Positions 17,671 to 26,915 of a DNA stretch of 64,000 nucleotides are shown here, one piece after another. Position numbers and translations under genes: made by a program. The stretch covers positions 1 to 64,000 of the forward strand of contig NZ_JAAEAA010000013.1 of NCBI RefSeq assembly GCF_010119545.1. The letters run 5' to 3'. The notes under the pieces were generated by a model. That model saw only the letters and a program-made list of their open reading frames with translations. It searched no databases and was not told the DNA's origin. How positions within the stretch are numbered: the stretch's first letter is position 1; each line of letters starts with the position of its first letter. Origin of the DNA: Pontibacter fetidus (GTDB lineage: Bacteria; Bacteroidota; Bacteroidia; Cytophagales; Hymenobacteraceae).

Positions 17671-19056
17671 CTATACTTCCTGACTTTGGTAGGCTTTGAG
17701 TTTCTCTTTATGTACCAGCTGTTCCTGTAGCAGTTGCTGCACTTCAGGTTTATTGTAATCCTCGATGGTGTTGATGTGTTTCATGATCTTCTGCATGATC
17801 TTGTCCTGTATCTGGCCGGTTTCGAGGGCATAGGAGTATGGTAGGTCGGAAAAGGTAACCATGCCGTATAGTGTAAGCCACTTGTCAGGGTACTGTTCGC
17901 TGATCCTGGTTTCTATTTTCTTGCGGAGCAAAAAGTTAGGGTCGGCAACTTTATCGCGCATCTCAATAAAATTCATCACGGCCAGGTCAGCGATGGCGTC
18001 GGCGTCGGGTTTGCGTTTGCGTTCAAAAGCTTTAAACAAGGTTTCCCAGTCACCATCAAATGTCTCCATCATTTTGTCCAGCACGGTTATGTCCTCGAAG
18101 CCGGCATTCATGCCCTGGCCATAAAAAGGTACTACGGCGTGGCAGGCATCGCCGATCAGCAACACTTTATCCTCATAGCTCCACGGGAAACACTTTATAG
18201 TTACCAGCGAGCCAGTCGGGTTACAGAAATAATCCTGGGCCAGGTCAGGCATTAACGGTACGGCATCCGGGAAAACTTCTAGGAAAAAGTTGAGCAGGTC
18301 GGTATCTGTTTTAATGGAAGCAAACGAGCGCTCGCCCTCGTAAGGGAAAAACAAGGTACAGGTAAAGCTGCCATCGGTATTTGGCAGGGCGATCATCATA
18401 AAATTTCCACGTGGCCAGATATGCAGGGCATTCTTTTCGAGTAGCCAGCCACCGCCATCGGCAGCAGGTATCGTTAGCTCTTTGTAGCCATACTCCAGGT
18501 AGCTTTGCTGGTAGTTAAAACGCTCGGTTTTCTGCAGCGCGCCGCGCACCAGCGAGAATGCGCCATCGGCCCCAAAAATAAGGTCAGGGGCTATAGTTTC
18601 GTCGGTGTTGGCGCTGTGGTTGCGCAGGGCTACCTGGTTGGTGCGCAGGTTTACGTCCTGCACCTGCATGTTAAAGTGGTAATTTATATCGGGGTTGGGC
18701 TCCGAGAGGTTCATAAGTGCCATGTTCAGGCCAGCCCTTGATACAGAGTAAATGGCCTGCCCCTCTTTACCATAAGGCTGATAGGTAAGTTCGCCGTTTT
18801 CGCTGTGCATCATGCGGCCGTACATCGGTATTGCTACCTGGCGTACTTCTTCTTCAATGCCAATACCCCTCAGGGCGCGCCAGCCGCGGTCGCTAAGAGC
18901 CAGGTTTATCGACCTTCCGCCATCCAGGGTACTTACACGCATGTCGGGCCGGCGCTCGTACAGGTCTACTTTAAAGCCGCGCTTGGCCAGGTATAACGAC
19001 AGCAATGAGCCAACCAAACCGGCTCCCATAATGGCGATGTTCTTCTTTTCGGTCAT
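17671..19056 (-). CDS. kmo: Kynurenine 3-monooxygenase
   Basis: 461 residues, group A flavin monooxygenase. FAD Rossmann motif GAGLVGS (11-17) with YERRPDMR after it, the DG motif region GADGAFSLVRGAL, and the second FAD motif LIGDACHAVVPFYGQGMNAGFEDITVL, which is diagnostic of KMO. It hydroxylates L-kynurenine to 3-hydroxykynurenine using NADPH and O2. A C-terminal hydrophobic/basic part is present as in other bacterial KMOs. The downstream side is repeat DNA; the next genes upstream on the same strand are alkB-like and two antiporters, not pathway genes. Confidence 0.95.
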   Translation of the reverse strand: MTEKKNIAIMGAGLVGSLLSLYLAKRGFKVDLYERRPDMRVSTLDGGRSINLALSDRGWRALRGIGIEEEVRQVAIPMYGRMMHSENGELTYQPYGKEGQAIYSVSRAGLNMALMNLSEPNPDINYHFNMQVQDVNLRTNQVALRNHSANTDETIAPDLIFGADGAFSLVRGALQKTERFNYQQSYLEYGYKELTIPAADGGGWLLEKNALHIWPRGNFMMIALPNTDGSFTCTLFFPYEGERSFASIKTDTDLLNFFLEVFPDAVPLMPDLAQDYFCNPTGSLVTIKCFPWSYEDKVLLIGDACHAVVPFYGQGMNAGFEDITVLDKMMETFDGDWETLFKAFERKRKPDADAIADLAVMNFIEMRDKVADPNFLLRKKIETRISEQYPDKWLTLYGMVTFSDLPYSYALETGQIQDKIMQKIMKHINTIEDYNKPEVQQLLQEQLVHKEKLKAYQSQEV

Positions 19057-19141
19057 AGGGTAAACTATAGGCTATACCACTTTGGTGTAAAGTAACAGTT
19101 TCCTTTCTTTTTTCACAATGCTAATTACGAATGCAGTGTGC

Positions 19142-19732
19142 TTAGCTCACAATTTTGCGAAAGGTAAGGTTAATGCGGCTTCCGGTTGGTTTGGTAGTTT
19201 TAGGGATAGCGTGGTGCCAGAAGTGCTGGGTTGGGCCTTGCATCAGTAGCACGCTGCCATGCTGCATGGTTAGGTAGGTGTTTTTGAGTTCTTTGTTATA
19301 CCTGTGCCTGAAACCAAACCTGCGTGGTGCCCCAAAACTTACCGAGGCTATAGTTGGTTCTGAGCCAAGTTCCGGCTCATCGTCGGAGTGCCAACCCATG
19401 CTGTGTTGCCCGTTTTGGTATAGGTTTAAAAGTACGCTGTTATAGGTTTGGCCAGTGGCTTCTTCTAGCTGTTGTTTTAATTCTGATAATATGGGCAGCC
19501 AGGGTTGTGGTTTGTTCTGGAGGCCGGAGTAAGTATAGCTTTTGTCGCCGTACCAGGCTGTGAGGCGGGGCATGGGCAGCTCTTTCCCAAACATCCGGAT
19601 ACTTTCCTGCTGCCAGTTTATTTGTGTAAGTAATTGCTGAAAGTAAAGGTTGCTGGCTTCGGGACTGAAAAAGGCGGGAGCATACCAGACGTTTGCATCC
19701 GGCATCATGATCTGCGCGAAACGGTTGTCCAT
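19142..19732 (-). CDS. AlkB-like 2-oxoglutarate/Fe(II) dioxygenase
   Basis: 196 residues. The Fe(II) triad is His115 and Asp117 (MGWHSDDEP) with a distal His in QHFWHHAIPK (173 or 174). 2-Oxoglutarate-binding arginines stand in SRINLTFR (Arg186, Arg192). LPMPRLTAWYGDKSYTYSG is a conserved stretch of the ALKBH2/3-like branch. Such enzymes remove alkyl groups such as 1-methyladenine and 3-methylcytosine from DNA or RNA. It starts 5 bp after the neighbouring antiporter gene ends, on the same strand, suggesting a shared transcript. Confidence 0.88.
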   Translation of the reverse strand: MDNRFAQIMMPDANVWYAPAFFSPEASNLYFQQLLTQINWQQESIRMFGKELPMPRLTAWYGDKSYTYSGLQNKPQPWLPILSELKQQLEEATGQTYNSVLLNLYQNGQHSMGWHSDDEPELGSEPTIASVSFGAPRRFGFRHRYNKELKNTYLTMQHGSVLLMQGPTQHFWHHAIPKTTKPTGSRINLTFRKIVS

Positions 19733-19736
19733 AGTT

Positions 19737-20999
19737 TTAGCTGGTTTTCCGTGATCTGTTTAAGCGTTCTTTTCTTTTCCTGGTCCAGTCGAGGTAGCTC
19801 ATAACACGCGTAGCCGTTAAGCCATGCAGTAAAATAGAGACCATCACTATAAAACCAACTACCGACCAAAGCTCGTCTGCCTGCGCAAAATCTATCTTAT
19901 CCAGGGCAAACGAAAGATAAAAGAACGAGCCAATACCCCGGATACCAAAAAAACTAATGGCAAGTTTCTCATGAAGCGGCACTTTTATACCCAGTAAACC
20001 AATTAGTGCCGAAACCGGGCGAATGATGAACAGAAATGCCAACCCGATAAAGGCTCCATTCCAGGTCAGGTGATCGAGCAAGCCACGTACAAGACTCCCG
20101 CCAAAAACTATAAGCAGTACCACCATCAGTATTTTTTCTATCTGATCTACAAAGTCATGCATTTCGGTGTGGTACTTATCTTCCACTTCGTAGCTGCTCA
20201 TGGTTATAGCTGTAAAAAACACCGCCAGGAAGCCGTAGCCATGCGCCAGTTCGGTAAGCCCATACGATACCAACGTGGCCGACAGGGCCAGGAACCCATC
20301 TTCGGCCTTAGGGAACCGGGTTTTGCGGGGCAGTGTAAAAATAAGATAAGCCAATAAACGCCCCACCAGCCAGCCTATAGCTACACCGGCTACTAACCTG
20401 TAAAGTAAATCGCGCAGTAACCAGTCAGATAACCACTCGCCGGAGGTGCCTGCAGCAATAGCCACTACCACAGCCAGCCAGGTAAACGGGAAAGCCATGC
20501 CGTCGTTCAGGCCTGCTTCTGCGGTCAGCGAAAACCGTACATCGTCTTCTTCGGGGTCATCGGGGGGGCCAACCTGCACCTGCTCGGCCAGTACCGGGTC
20601 GGTGGGGGCAAGCACGGCGCCCAGTAAAATAGCAGCAGCAGGAGCTAAGCCTAAAAAGCCCCAGCCCATAAAGCCCAGCCCGGCAATGCACAGCAACATG
20701 GTTATACTTACCAGCCTGAAAGGGATTTGCCAGTTTTTCCAGTTAAACGTGCGCCTGATTTTAAGGCCGGTTCCCATCAGCGAGATAATAACGACCAGTT
20801 CGGTGAGGTGTATCACGTAATCTTCCTGCCAGAGCGGGTTGGGTGTGGGCAGGTTAATAGGCAGCAGGTACAGTATAGCCCCAACCGCCACAAAAACTAT
20901 CGGAAAAGAAAGAAAGGTTTTGTGCAGCAAACGGGGCAACCAGGCCATAGATAGCGCCGCCAGGCCAATGATAGTTAGGTTCAGAATGTATGGGTCCAT
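19737..20999 (-). CDS. Cation:proton antiporter (CPA1/NhaP-like)
   Basis: 420 residues with about 12 membrane segments across almost its whole length. GAVLAPTDPVLAEQVQVGPP is the conserved TDP region of Na+/H+ exchangers, and LNDGMAFPF matches the ND pair of the transport site. The C-terminus is a short basic cytoplasmic tail (RKRKERLNRSRK) without a TrkA domain. It would exchange Na+ or K+ for H+ across the inner membrane. Adjacent to a second antiporter gene upstream and to the alkB-like gene downstream. Confidence 0.85.
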   Translation of the reverse strand: MDPYILNLTIIGLAALSMAWLPRLLHKTFLSFPIVFVAVGAILYLLPINLPTPNPLWQEDYVIHLTELVVIISLMGTGLKIRRTFNWKNWQIPFRLVSITMLLCIAGLGFMGWGFLGLAPAAAILLGAVLAPTDPVLAEQVQVGPPDDPEEDDVRFSLTAEAGLNDGMAFPFTWLAVVVAIAAGTSGEWLSDWLLRDLLYRLVAGVAIGWLVGRLLAYLIFTLPRKTRFPKAEDGFLALSATLVSYGLTELAHGYGFLAVFFTAITMSSYEVEDKYHTEMHDFVDQIEKILMVVLLIVFGGSLVRGLLDHLTWNGAFIGLAFLFIIRPVSALIGLLGIKVPLHEKLAISFFGIRGIGSFFYLSFALDKIDFAQADELWSVVGFIVMVSILLHGLTATRVMSYLDWTRKRKERLNRSRKTS

Positions 21000-21096
21000 G
21001 GACTGGGTGGCTGGGCGGTTTTACGTAGTTGTTGCGGTGTATACGGTATTTATACATACTAAGCTGCTATAGTTTGCTGCCTTAAACTGATCCGCG

Positions 21097-22563
21097 TTAA
21101 GTAATGCCCAATGCCAGGTTTACTTTATCCAGTTCGTTATCGTTATCGATCATCACCAGCAGTTTGTCGTTTTCCTGCAATATGGTGGCGCCATTTGGAG
21201 TAATATATTTGCCTTCGCGGTTTATGAGTACAATAAGCGCTGTTTTCGGGAATTGCAGTTCAACTATAGATTTACCTACTGCGGCGCTTCCCTTGGCAAG
21301 GTCCAGCTCTATAAGCGCGTTTTTCGTGTCGTAGCCCATTTCATCGCCTAACTCTAAACGCTTTAGTTGTTTGTTCCATTTAGAGAGGCCAAGCCATTGC
21401 GCAACTATAGTTAAGGTGGTGCCTTGTAATATAACCGATGTCAGCACGATAAAAAATACGATGTTAAAGATCATCTCTGATTTCTGGACACCGGCCAGCA
21501 TGGGGTAGGTAGCAAAAACAATGGGTACGGCACCGCGCAGGCCAACCCACGAAATATATAGTTTATCGGGCAGGGTATTGTTGGAGAAAAGCAGGCTGAT
21601 AAAAACACTGACAGGCCGCGCCACCAGCATCAGGAAAATAGAGATAAGCAAGCCCAGCCCAATAACCGGAACCATGTGCGACGGAAAAACCAGCAGGCCC
21701 AGCGTCAGGAACATGAGTATTTGCATAAGCCAGGCCAGGCCATCGTAAAACCTGTTGATACTACCCCGGTGCAGGAAGTTTCGGTTGCCTAGTATAACAC
21801 CCGCTATATACACGGCCAAAAAACCGTTGCCGCTGATAACGGATGTAAAGGCATAGGTAAAAATAAGCATCCCCAGCGATAGCGCCGGGTAAAGGCCTTC
21901 CTGTTCCAGCATAATCCGGTTAATGACCCAGGCCATGAAGCGCCCCATAATAACCCCCATCACCGCGCCAATACTCATCTGCAGAAAGAACATCGGTACC
22001 AGGTCCCATAAACTGGATTCAGCCTCATTCATGATCAGGAACGTGAAGCTCACGGTCAGGAAATAAGCCATGGGGTCGTTGCTGCCCGATTCCAGTTCCA
22101 GGGTAGGGCGCAGGTTGTTTTTAAGGCCGATATTTTTAGAACGGAGGATGGAAAACACGGCCGCCGCATCGGTAGACGATACAATAGAACCCAGCAGCAG
22201 CGCCTCGAGCAAGGTAAAATCAGTGATGGCCCACACAAAAAGGCCCAGCAACATAGCCGTAATAAACACCCCGAGTGTTGACAAGCTGACGCCCCGCCAA
22301 AGTATAGGTTTAGTTGTATCCCAGCGGGTATCGAGCCCACCCGAAAAAAGGATGATCGTAAGGGCAACTGTACCCATGGACTGGGCTGCTCCCGGGTCAT
22401 CGAAATGGATGTTGCCTATGCCCTCGGAGCCAGCCAGCATGCCCACCGCCAGGAAAAGTATAAGCGCCGGAATACCAAACCTGCCCAGGCTTTTACTTAT
22501 AAGGATACTCGTGAGCAGCAGTATGGATATGCCCAGCAAAATATTTTCTATCGAGAGGTTCAT
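21097..22563 (-). CDS. K+/H+ antiporter, CvrA/NhaP2-like, with TrkA-C domain
   Basis: 488 residues: a 12-13-segment CPA1 exchanger (1-385) with SIVSSTDAAAVFSIL (the S/T-D-A transport helix) and LESGSNDPMAYFLTV (ND motif), then a soluble C-terminal RCK/TrkA-C domain (about 400-488; KSIVELQFPKTALIVLINR, GATILQENDKLLVMID). This architecture is that of NhaP2/CvrA, which expels K+ at high cytoplasmic K+. It lies 97 bp upstream of the other antiporter. Residue TIV near 405 is encoded by an AACTATAGTT copy (21402). Confidence 0.88.
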   Translation of the reverse strand: MNLSIENILLGISILLLTSILISKSLGRFGIPALILFLAVGMLAGSEGIGNIHFDDPGAAQSMGTVALTIILFSGGLDTRWDTTKPILWRGVSLSTLGVFITAMLLGLFVWAITDFTLLEALLLGSIVSSTDAAAVFSILRSKNIGLKNNLRPTLELESGSNDPMAYFLTVSFTFLIMNEAESSLWDLVPMFFLQMSIGAVMGVIMGRFMAWVINRIMLEQEGLYPALSLGMLIFTYAFTSVISGNGFLAVYIAGVILGNRNFLHRGSINRFYDGLAWLMQILMFLTLGLLVFPSHMVPVIGLGLLISIFLMLVARPVSVFISLLFSNNTLPDKLYISWVGLRGAVPIVFATYPMLAGVQKSEMIFNIVFFIVLTSVILQGTTLTIVAQWLGLSKWNKQLKRLELGDEMGYDTKNALIELDLAKGSAAVGKSIVELQFPKTALIVLINREGKYITPNGATILQENDKLLVMIDNDNELDKVNLALGIT

Positions 22564-22641
22564 GTGGCAGCGTTAAACCTGTAATAGCTTGTTATACTTA
22601 AAAAACGGGTAAAGTTTTATACTTGCCTCCATTAAAGTATA

Positions 22642-22680
22642 AAAACCTGGCCCGCCTATAGTTTAGCGAGCCAGGTTTTA
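22642..22680 (-). terminator. Terminator after kynU
   Basis: AAAACCTGGC (22642-22651) pairs with GCCAGGTTTT (22670-22679). The loop contains CTATAGTTTA, one of several terminator loops here that carry the CTATAG core. Confidence 0.85.
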
Positions 22681-22705
22681 TAGTTTGTGCCTGTGTTAAC
22701 AGGGG

Positions 22706-23983
22706 CTACTGATGTGCTTCCAGGGTCTTGTGCAGTATTTCAGAAAAACGGTACACTTCCTCAAAACTATTGTAAAGCGGGGTAGGTGCAACCCTGATCA
22801 CATTTGGCTCGCGGTAGTCTACTATAATGCCGGCCTCCATCAATTTGTTAAACAGCTCGCGGGCATTTTGTTTAACTAAAATCGATATCTGGCAACCACG
22901 GGCGTTCGGGTCGGTTGGCGTGATCATTTCCAGCACGTCTTTCCCTACATGCACATCGTTGATCAGGTACTCCAGGTAACCGGTCAGTTTCTCGCTTTTG
23001 GCGCGCAGGTTCTCCATGCCGGCTTCATCAAACAGCTCCAAAGAGGCACGGTGCACAGCTAATGGTAAAATTTGTGCATTACTCAGTTGCCAGCCTGCTG
23101 CGCCGGGCATTGGTATAAAGCCTTTTTTCATCTGGAAACGTGAGCTCGCATCGTGGCCCCACCAGCCGGCAAAACGTGGCAGGTCGGGGTTGTTGGCGTG
23201 GCGTTCGTGCACAAACACACCAGACGTACCGCCCGGGCCAGAGTTCAGGTATTTATAAGTACACCACACCGCAAAGTCTACATCCCAGTCGTGCAGCTTA
23301 ACCGGTACGTTGCCGGCAGCGTGCGCCAGGTCGAAACCAACTATAGCTCCGGCTTCGTGGCCTGCTTTTGTAATAGCTTCCATGTCGAATACCTGGCCGG
23401 TATAGTAGTTAATGCCGCCCATCATTACCAGCGCCAACTCATCGGCATTGTCTTTTATGGCCTGCAGGATGTCTTCGTTGCGCAGCGTGTGCTCGCCTTC
23501 GCGCGGGTATAGCTCAACTACAGCCTCGTCGGGGTTAAAGCCATGGAATTTTGTCTGTGTTTCTAAAGCATACTGGTCTGATGGGAAAGCTCCGGCTTCG
23601 GTGATTATCTTGAATCGCTTGCCTTCCGGTCTGTAGAAAGATACCAGCATCAGGTGCAGGTTTACGGTCAGTTGGTTCATGATCACGACTTCGCTTTCTT
23701 TGGCGCCTACCACGCGGGCAGCGCCGGCAGCTAACAGTTCGTGGTAGTTAAACCAGGGTTCTTCGCCTTTAAAATGCCCTTCCACAGCCAGGTTTGCCCA
23801 TTTATACATTTCGTTATCGATGTACATCTGTGCCGATTTTGGCTGCAGCCCGAGCGAGTTGCCACAGAAGTAGATAGCATCCTGCTTGTTTACCTGCGGA
23901 AAGTAAAATTTATCTCTGAAGTGATGTAACGGGTCGTTCTGGTCCTGTTCCTGCGCAAAGGCAAGGGTATTCTGGTAGTTCAT
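22706..23983 (-). CDS. kynU: Kynureninase
   Basis: 425 residues, aspartate-aminotransferase fold, PLP-dependent. The PLP lysine is Lys244 in WCTYKYLNSGPGG; Asp218 and His221 in GFDLAHAAGN hold the cofactor ring. It cleaves 3-hydroxykynurenine to 3-hydroxyanthranilate and alanine in the cytoplasm. The opening YFCGNSLGLQPKS and the strongly conserved FAVWCTYKYLN block identify the family. It is divergent from the ACMSD gene (258 bp between the start codons) and ends in its own terminator. Confidence 0.96.
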   Translation of the reverse strand: MNYQNTLAFAQEQDQNDPLHHFRDKFYFPQVNKQDAIYFCGNSLGLQPKSAQMYIDNEMYKWANLAVEGHFKGEEPWFNYHELLAAGAARVVGAKESEVVIMNQLTVNLHLMLVSFYRPEGKRFKIITEAGAFPSDQYALETQTKFHGFNPDEAVVELYPREGEHTLRNEDILQAIKDNADELALVMMGGINYYTGQVFDMEAITKAGHEAGAIVGFDLAHAAGNVPVKLHDWDVDFAVWCTYKYLNSGPGGTSGVFVHERHANNPDLPRFAGWWGHDASSRFQMKKGFIPMPGAAGWQLSNAQILPLAVHRASLELFDEAGMENLRAKSEKLTGYLEYLINDVHVGKDVLEMITPTDPNARGCQISILVKQNARELFNKLMEAGIIVDYREPNVIRVAPTPLYNSFEEVYRFSEILHKTLEAHQ

Positions 23984-24241
23984 GGTAAGGTATAGTTTAT
24001 GCCACTATGGGCGGCTATTTTCGTAAAGGTCTGCGAATATACTAATTTGTGTCGGTTTGCTTTTGCGCTATAGTTGGGTTTGGTGCGCTGGCTATAGTTT
24101 ATAGTTCGGGGTTGCAGCGCAACTATAAAAACGGGGAAGCTTTTGAGCCACAGGCTGCGTATTTATAGTATAAATGCTTATATTGTTGGATTGCCTGACA
24201 GTGTCGTATAGTTAGATCCGGCATTTTCGCCCTTTTACATC

Positions 24242-25345
24242 ATGCACGAACATACACCCACACATCCTGTACTAACTGACTCCGGTCTGTTGAAGATCGA
24301 CATACACACGCACATTTTGCCTGCTACCTGGCCTAACCTGCGCGAGCGGTACGGCTATGGCGGCTTTATACGCTTAGAGCACCATAAACCCTGCTGCGCC
24401 CGCATGATGATGGACGATAAATTCTTCCGCGAAATTGAAGACAACTGCTGGGACCCGAAGGTGCGCATGCACGAGTGCAGCCAGCATAGAGTAGGGGTGC
24501 AGGTGCTAAGCACGGTGCCGGTGATGTTTAACTACTGGGCCAAACCCGAGCATACCTACGACCTGAGTAAACTCCTGAATGACCACATTGCCGGCATCGT
24601 GGCCGATTATCCTGACCGCTTTATTGGCCTGGGAACACTACCTATGCAGGATGCTGATTTATCTATAAAAGAGCTGGAGCGCTGTGTAAAAGAACTGGGC
24701 ATGCCGGGCATACAGATCGGATCTAACATAAATGGCAAAAACCTGGATGCCGCAGAGCTCTTTCCCATTTTTGAAGCCGCACAGGACCTGGGCGCTGCTA
24801 TTTTTGTGCACCCCTGGGATATGCTGGGTAAAGATAGAACTGGTAATTACTGGATGCCGTGGCTGGTTGGCATGCCCGCCGAAACGACCGTTGCCATTTG
24901 CTCGATGATATTTGGAGGCGTATTTGAGCGCTTGCCGAAACTGCGCGTAGCCTTTGCGCACGGCGGCGGTTCCTTCCCGTCAACTATAGGTCGTATTGCG
25001 CATGGCTTTGAGGTTAGGCCAGACCTTTGCGCCATCGATAACCCTGTAAACCCACGCGAGTACCTGGGCAAATTTTACTTCGATTCGCTGGTGCACGACC
25101 CGCTGATGCTGGAATACCTAGTAAATTTGGTTGGTGCTGATAAAATTGCGTTAGGAACAGACTACCCGTTCCCGCTGGGCGAACTGGAGCCCGGCAAACT
25201 GATAGAATCGATGCCTTATGACCTGACAACAATAGAACGCATGCTGAGCGGCACCGCCCTGGAGTGGCTTAACCTTAAAAAGGAACAGTTTGTGAAAGTG
25301 CCAACTATAAAGTCTTCGTCAACTATAGCCGGCTTGCAAGTATAA
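24242..25345 (+). CDS. nbaD: 2-Amino-3-carboxymuconate-6-semialdehyde decarboxylase (ACMSD)
   Basis: 367 residues, amidohydrolase-superfamily TIM barrel. Zinc ligands are His22 and His24 in DIHTHILP; FVHPWDMLG and FAHGGGSFP supply further histidines, and LGTDYPFPLGE carries the conserved aspartate. It decarboxylates the product of the 3-hydroxyanthranilate dioxygenase to 2-aminomuconate semialdehyde, steering it away from spontaneous closure to quinolinate and towards the ALDH encoded at 13963-15408. Length is slightly above the usual 330-340 because of a ten-residue His-rich N-terminus and a short C-terminal tail. Confidence 0.95.
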   Translation: MHEHTPTHPVLTDSGLLKIDIHTHILPATWPNLRERYGYGGFIRLEHHKPCCARMMMDDKFFREIEDNCWDPKVRMHECSQHRVGVQVLSTVPVMFNYWAKPEHTYDLSKLLNDHIAGIVADYPDRFIGLGTLPMQDADLSIKELERCVKELGMPGIQIGSNINGKNLDAAELFPIFEAAQDLGAAIFVHPWDMLGKDRTGNYWMPWLVGMPAETTVAICSMIFGGVFERLPKLRVAFAHGGGSFPSTIGRIAHGFEVRPDLCAIDNPVNPREYLGKFYFDSLVHDPLMLEYLVNLVGADKIALGTDYPFPLGELEPGKLIESMPYDLTTIERMLSGTALEWLNLKKEQFVKVPTIKSSSTIAGLQV

Positions 25346-25385
25346 CTTTATCCTTTAAGGTAATTGTACTTGCCTGGCATATAAC

Positions 25386-25421
25386 AAAAGAGCTGTCTTC
25401 AGTATTAAGGCAGCTCTTTTT
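25386..25421. terminator. Bidirectional terminator, ACMSD / outer-membrane protein
   Basis: AAAAGAGCTG (25386-25395) pairs with CAGCTCTTTT (25411-25420). It lies between convergent genes. Confidence 0.85.
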
Positions 25422-25481
25422 GTTGGTAAGATAAAGTAAATACTACATCTCATTTATGACCAGCTATAGTTGCTTCGTGAT

Positions 25482-26774
25482 CTAAAAATACAAGCCTAGC
25501 AGTAATGCTATAGTTTGGGTGTTGGAATCAAGTACCTTATTCATGCGGTTTGCAGCGCTGTGTTCGTGCAGATCTGCTCCGTACTCATACCGCGCCTCTA
25601 CCGATAGTTTCTTGTTTTTTATGTTAATGTAAGTGCCGGCTCCGGCAAGTAAGCCCTTCTGACGCTTAGCTACAAAATCAGGGTTATCTTTTATGCGCTC
25701 TTCAGGTGTGCCGGTGCTTGTTCTTCTCACATATTGCCTGTGTTTGTAGTCACGGGTCTGGTAAAAGTTGATAAAGCTACCCAGATTTACGAAAGGCTGT
25801 ATTGCTTTGCCGCCGAAGTCATAACGTAACAGGGCGCTTCCTTTTACAGCCGACAGGTTAAACGCAATGTCGTTATCGTAATAAGTATCAAACCACTCAT
25901 AGCTTGGCTGTGCCGTATACTTGTAGCCTACATATTGTGCTTCCAGTTGCAGCGCCAGTTGCTCACTTACACGCGGAGAGTTAAAGCGAACCATTAACCC
26001 AAAGCTAGGATATGTTTCCTTGTTAAAGTCGGCATGCTCCAGGTGCAGGTACGCCTCATCTTTTGCCGAAAAGTTAAGTGATGTATGGTTAAAACCTGCA
26101 ACTATACCTGCACGCGCTGCTAACCAGGGTTTAGATTCTTTAAATACGGTCAGGTCTTCGCTTCCGGTACACTGGTTGTATTCGCGTACCAGCGCCACCA
26201 GGCTTTTCTGAGTAAGTGTTACCCGTTCTATCTTACTCAACATCCGGAAGCAATCCTGCATCAACATGTTCAGCACCATTACATGGTGGTTTATTTGCCT
26301 CACAGCCAGCGTTCCGGTGCTATTGGCAGGGTTTTCGTTTACGCCGTATTTGTAGTAAGACTGATGCGTAATGTATAGTTTATGCAGTTTGGTGTCGCTA
26401 TTTTTCTCTACAAAGAAGGTGCCTTTATAGTTATAGAGCCCGATGTTGCCTCTTACCAACTCTTCCACAAAAACATCTTCAGCTGCCAGTGTATCAGCAT
26501 GGTCGAGGTGGCGTACCAGAAAATTCTTATCGTTCGGGAAGCCGTAGCCTGCAATGTCCTTCGGAGTATAACTAACTTCTTTGGCCTGGCCTGCTGGTTT
26601 AAATACACAAACATTGCCTGCTAAAATACCGGAGCGGTAATTCACTTGTCCTTTTAAGGTATCGCCCGCGCTCAGCACTACAAAACCATCTCTGAAATCG
26701 GACTGTGCCGTAGCAGGCTGCAAATTGAAAAGAAGAATAGTGGATAAAAAGAACAGGAATAAGTTTGCTTTCAT
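25482..26774 (-). CDS. Exported beta-barrel-like protein of unknown function
   Basis: 430 residues with a signal peptide (MKANLFLFFLSTILLFNLQP, cut after ATAQ). Residues 30-110 form a small beta domain (FVVLSAGDTLKGQVNYRSG) found at the start of many Bacteroidota proteins that precede an outer-membrane barrel. Residues about 220-430 alternate as beta strands (WLAARAGIVAGFNHTSLNFS... ending TQTIALLLGLYF), like PorT/OMP_b-brl barrels with the typical aromatic C-terminus. No named function is recognised. The convergent neighbour is ACMSD; the LytTR pair lies upstream on the same strand. Confidence 0.7.
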   Translation of the reverse strand: MKANLFLFFLSTILLFNLQPATAQSDFRDGFVVLSAGDTLKGQVNYRSGILAGNVCVFKPAGQAKEVSYTPKDIAGYGFPNDKNFLVRHLDHADTLAAEDVFVEELVRGNIGLYNYKGTFFVEKNSDTKLHKLYITHQSYYKYGVNENPANSTGTLAVRQINHHVMVLNMLMQDCFRMLSKIERVTLTQKSLVALVREYNQCTGSEDLTVFKESKPWLAARAGIVAGFNHTSLNFSAKDEAYLHLEHADFNKETYPSFGLMVRFNSPRVSEQLALQLEAQYVGYKYTAQPSYEWFDTYYDNDIAFNLSAVKGSALLRYDFGGKAIQPFVNLGSFINFYQTRDYKHRQYVRRTSTGTPEERIKDNPDFVAKRQKGLLAGAGTYINIKNKKLSVEARYEYGADLHEHSAANRMNKVLDSNTQTIALLLGLYF

Positions 26775-26915
26775 ATGAGGGTCAGCGTTTATATATGATA
26801 CCGCTAATATATGAAATCGACCAGGCTTTTCCGACAGCTACTCAGCGTTTTAAGCTATAGGCTACATAAAGCTCTTGCCCGAAATACTGAAAAGAGATGA
26901 TACAGCTATAGTTGC

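Noticed and set aside
22056-22400. 114-codon minus-strand frame inside the CvrA-like antiporter gene
   Set aside because: It is a shifted frame of a clear membrane-transporter gene; the peptide has no family features.
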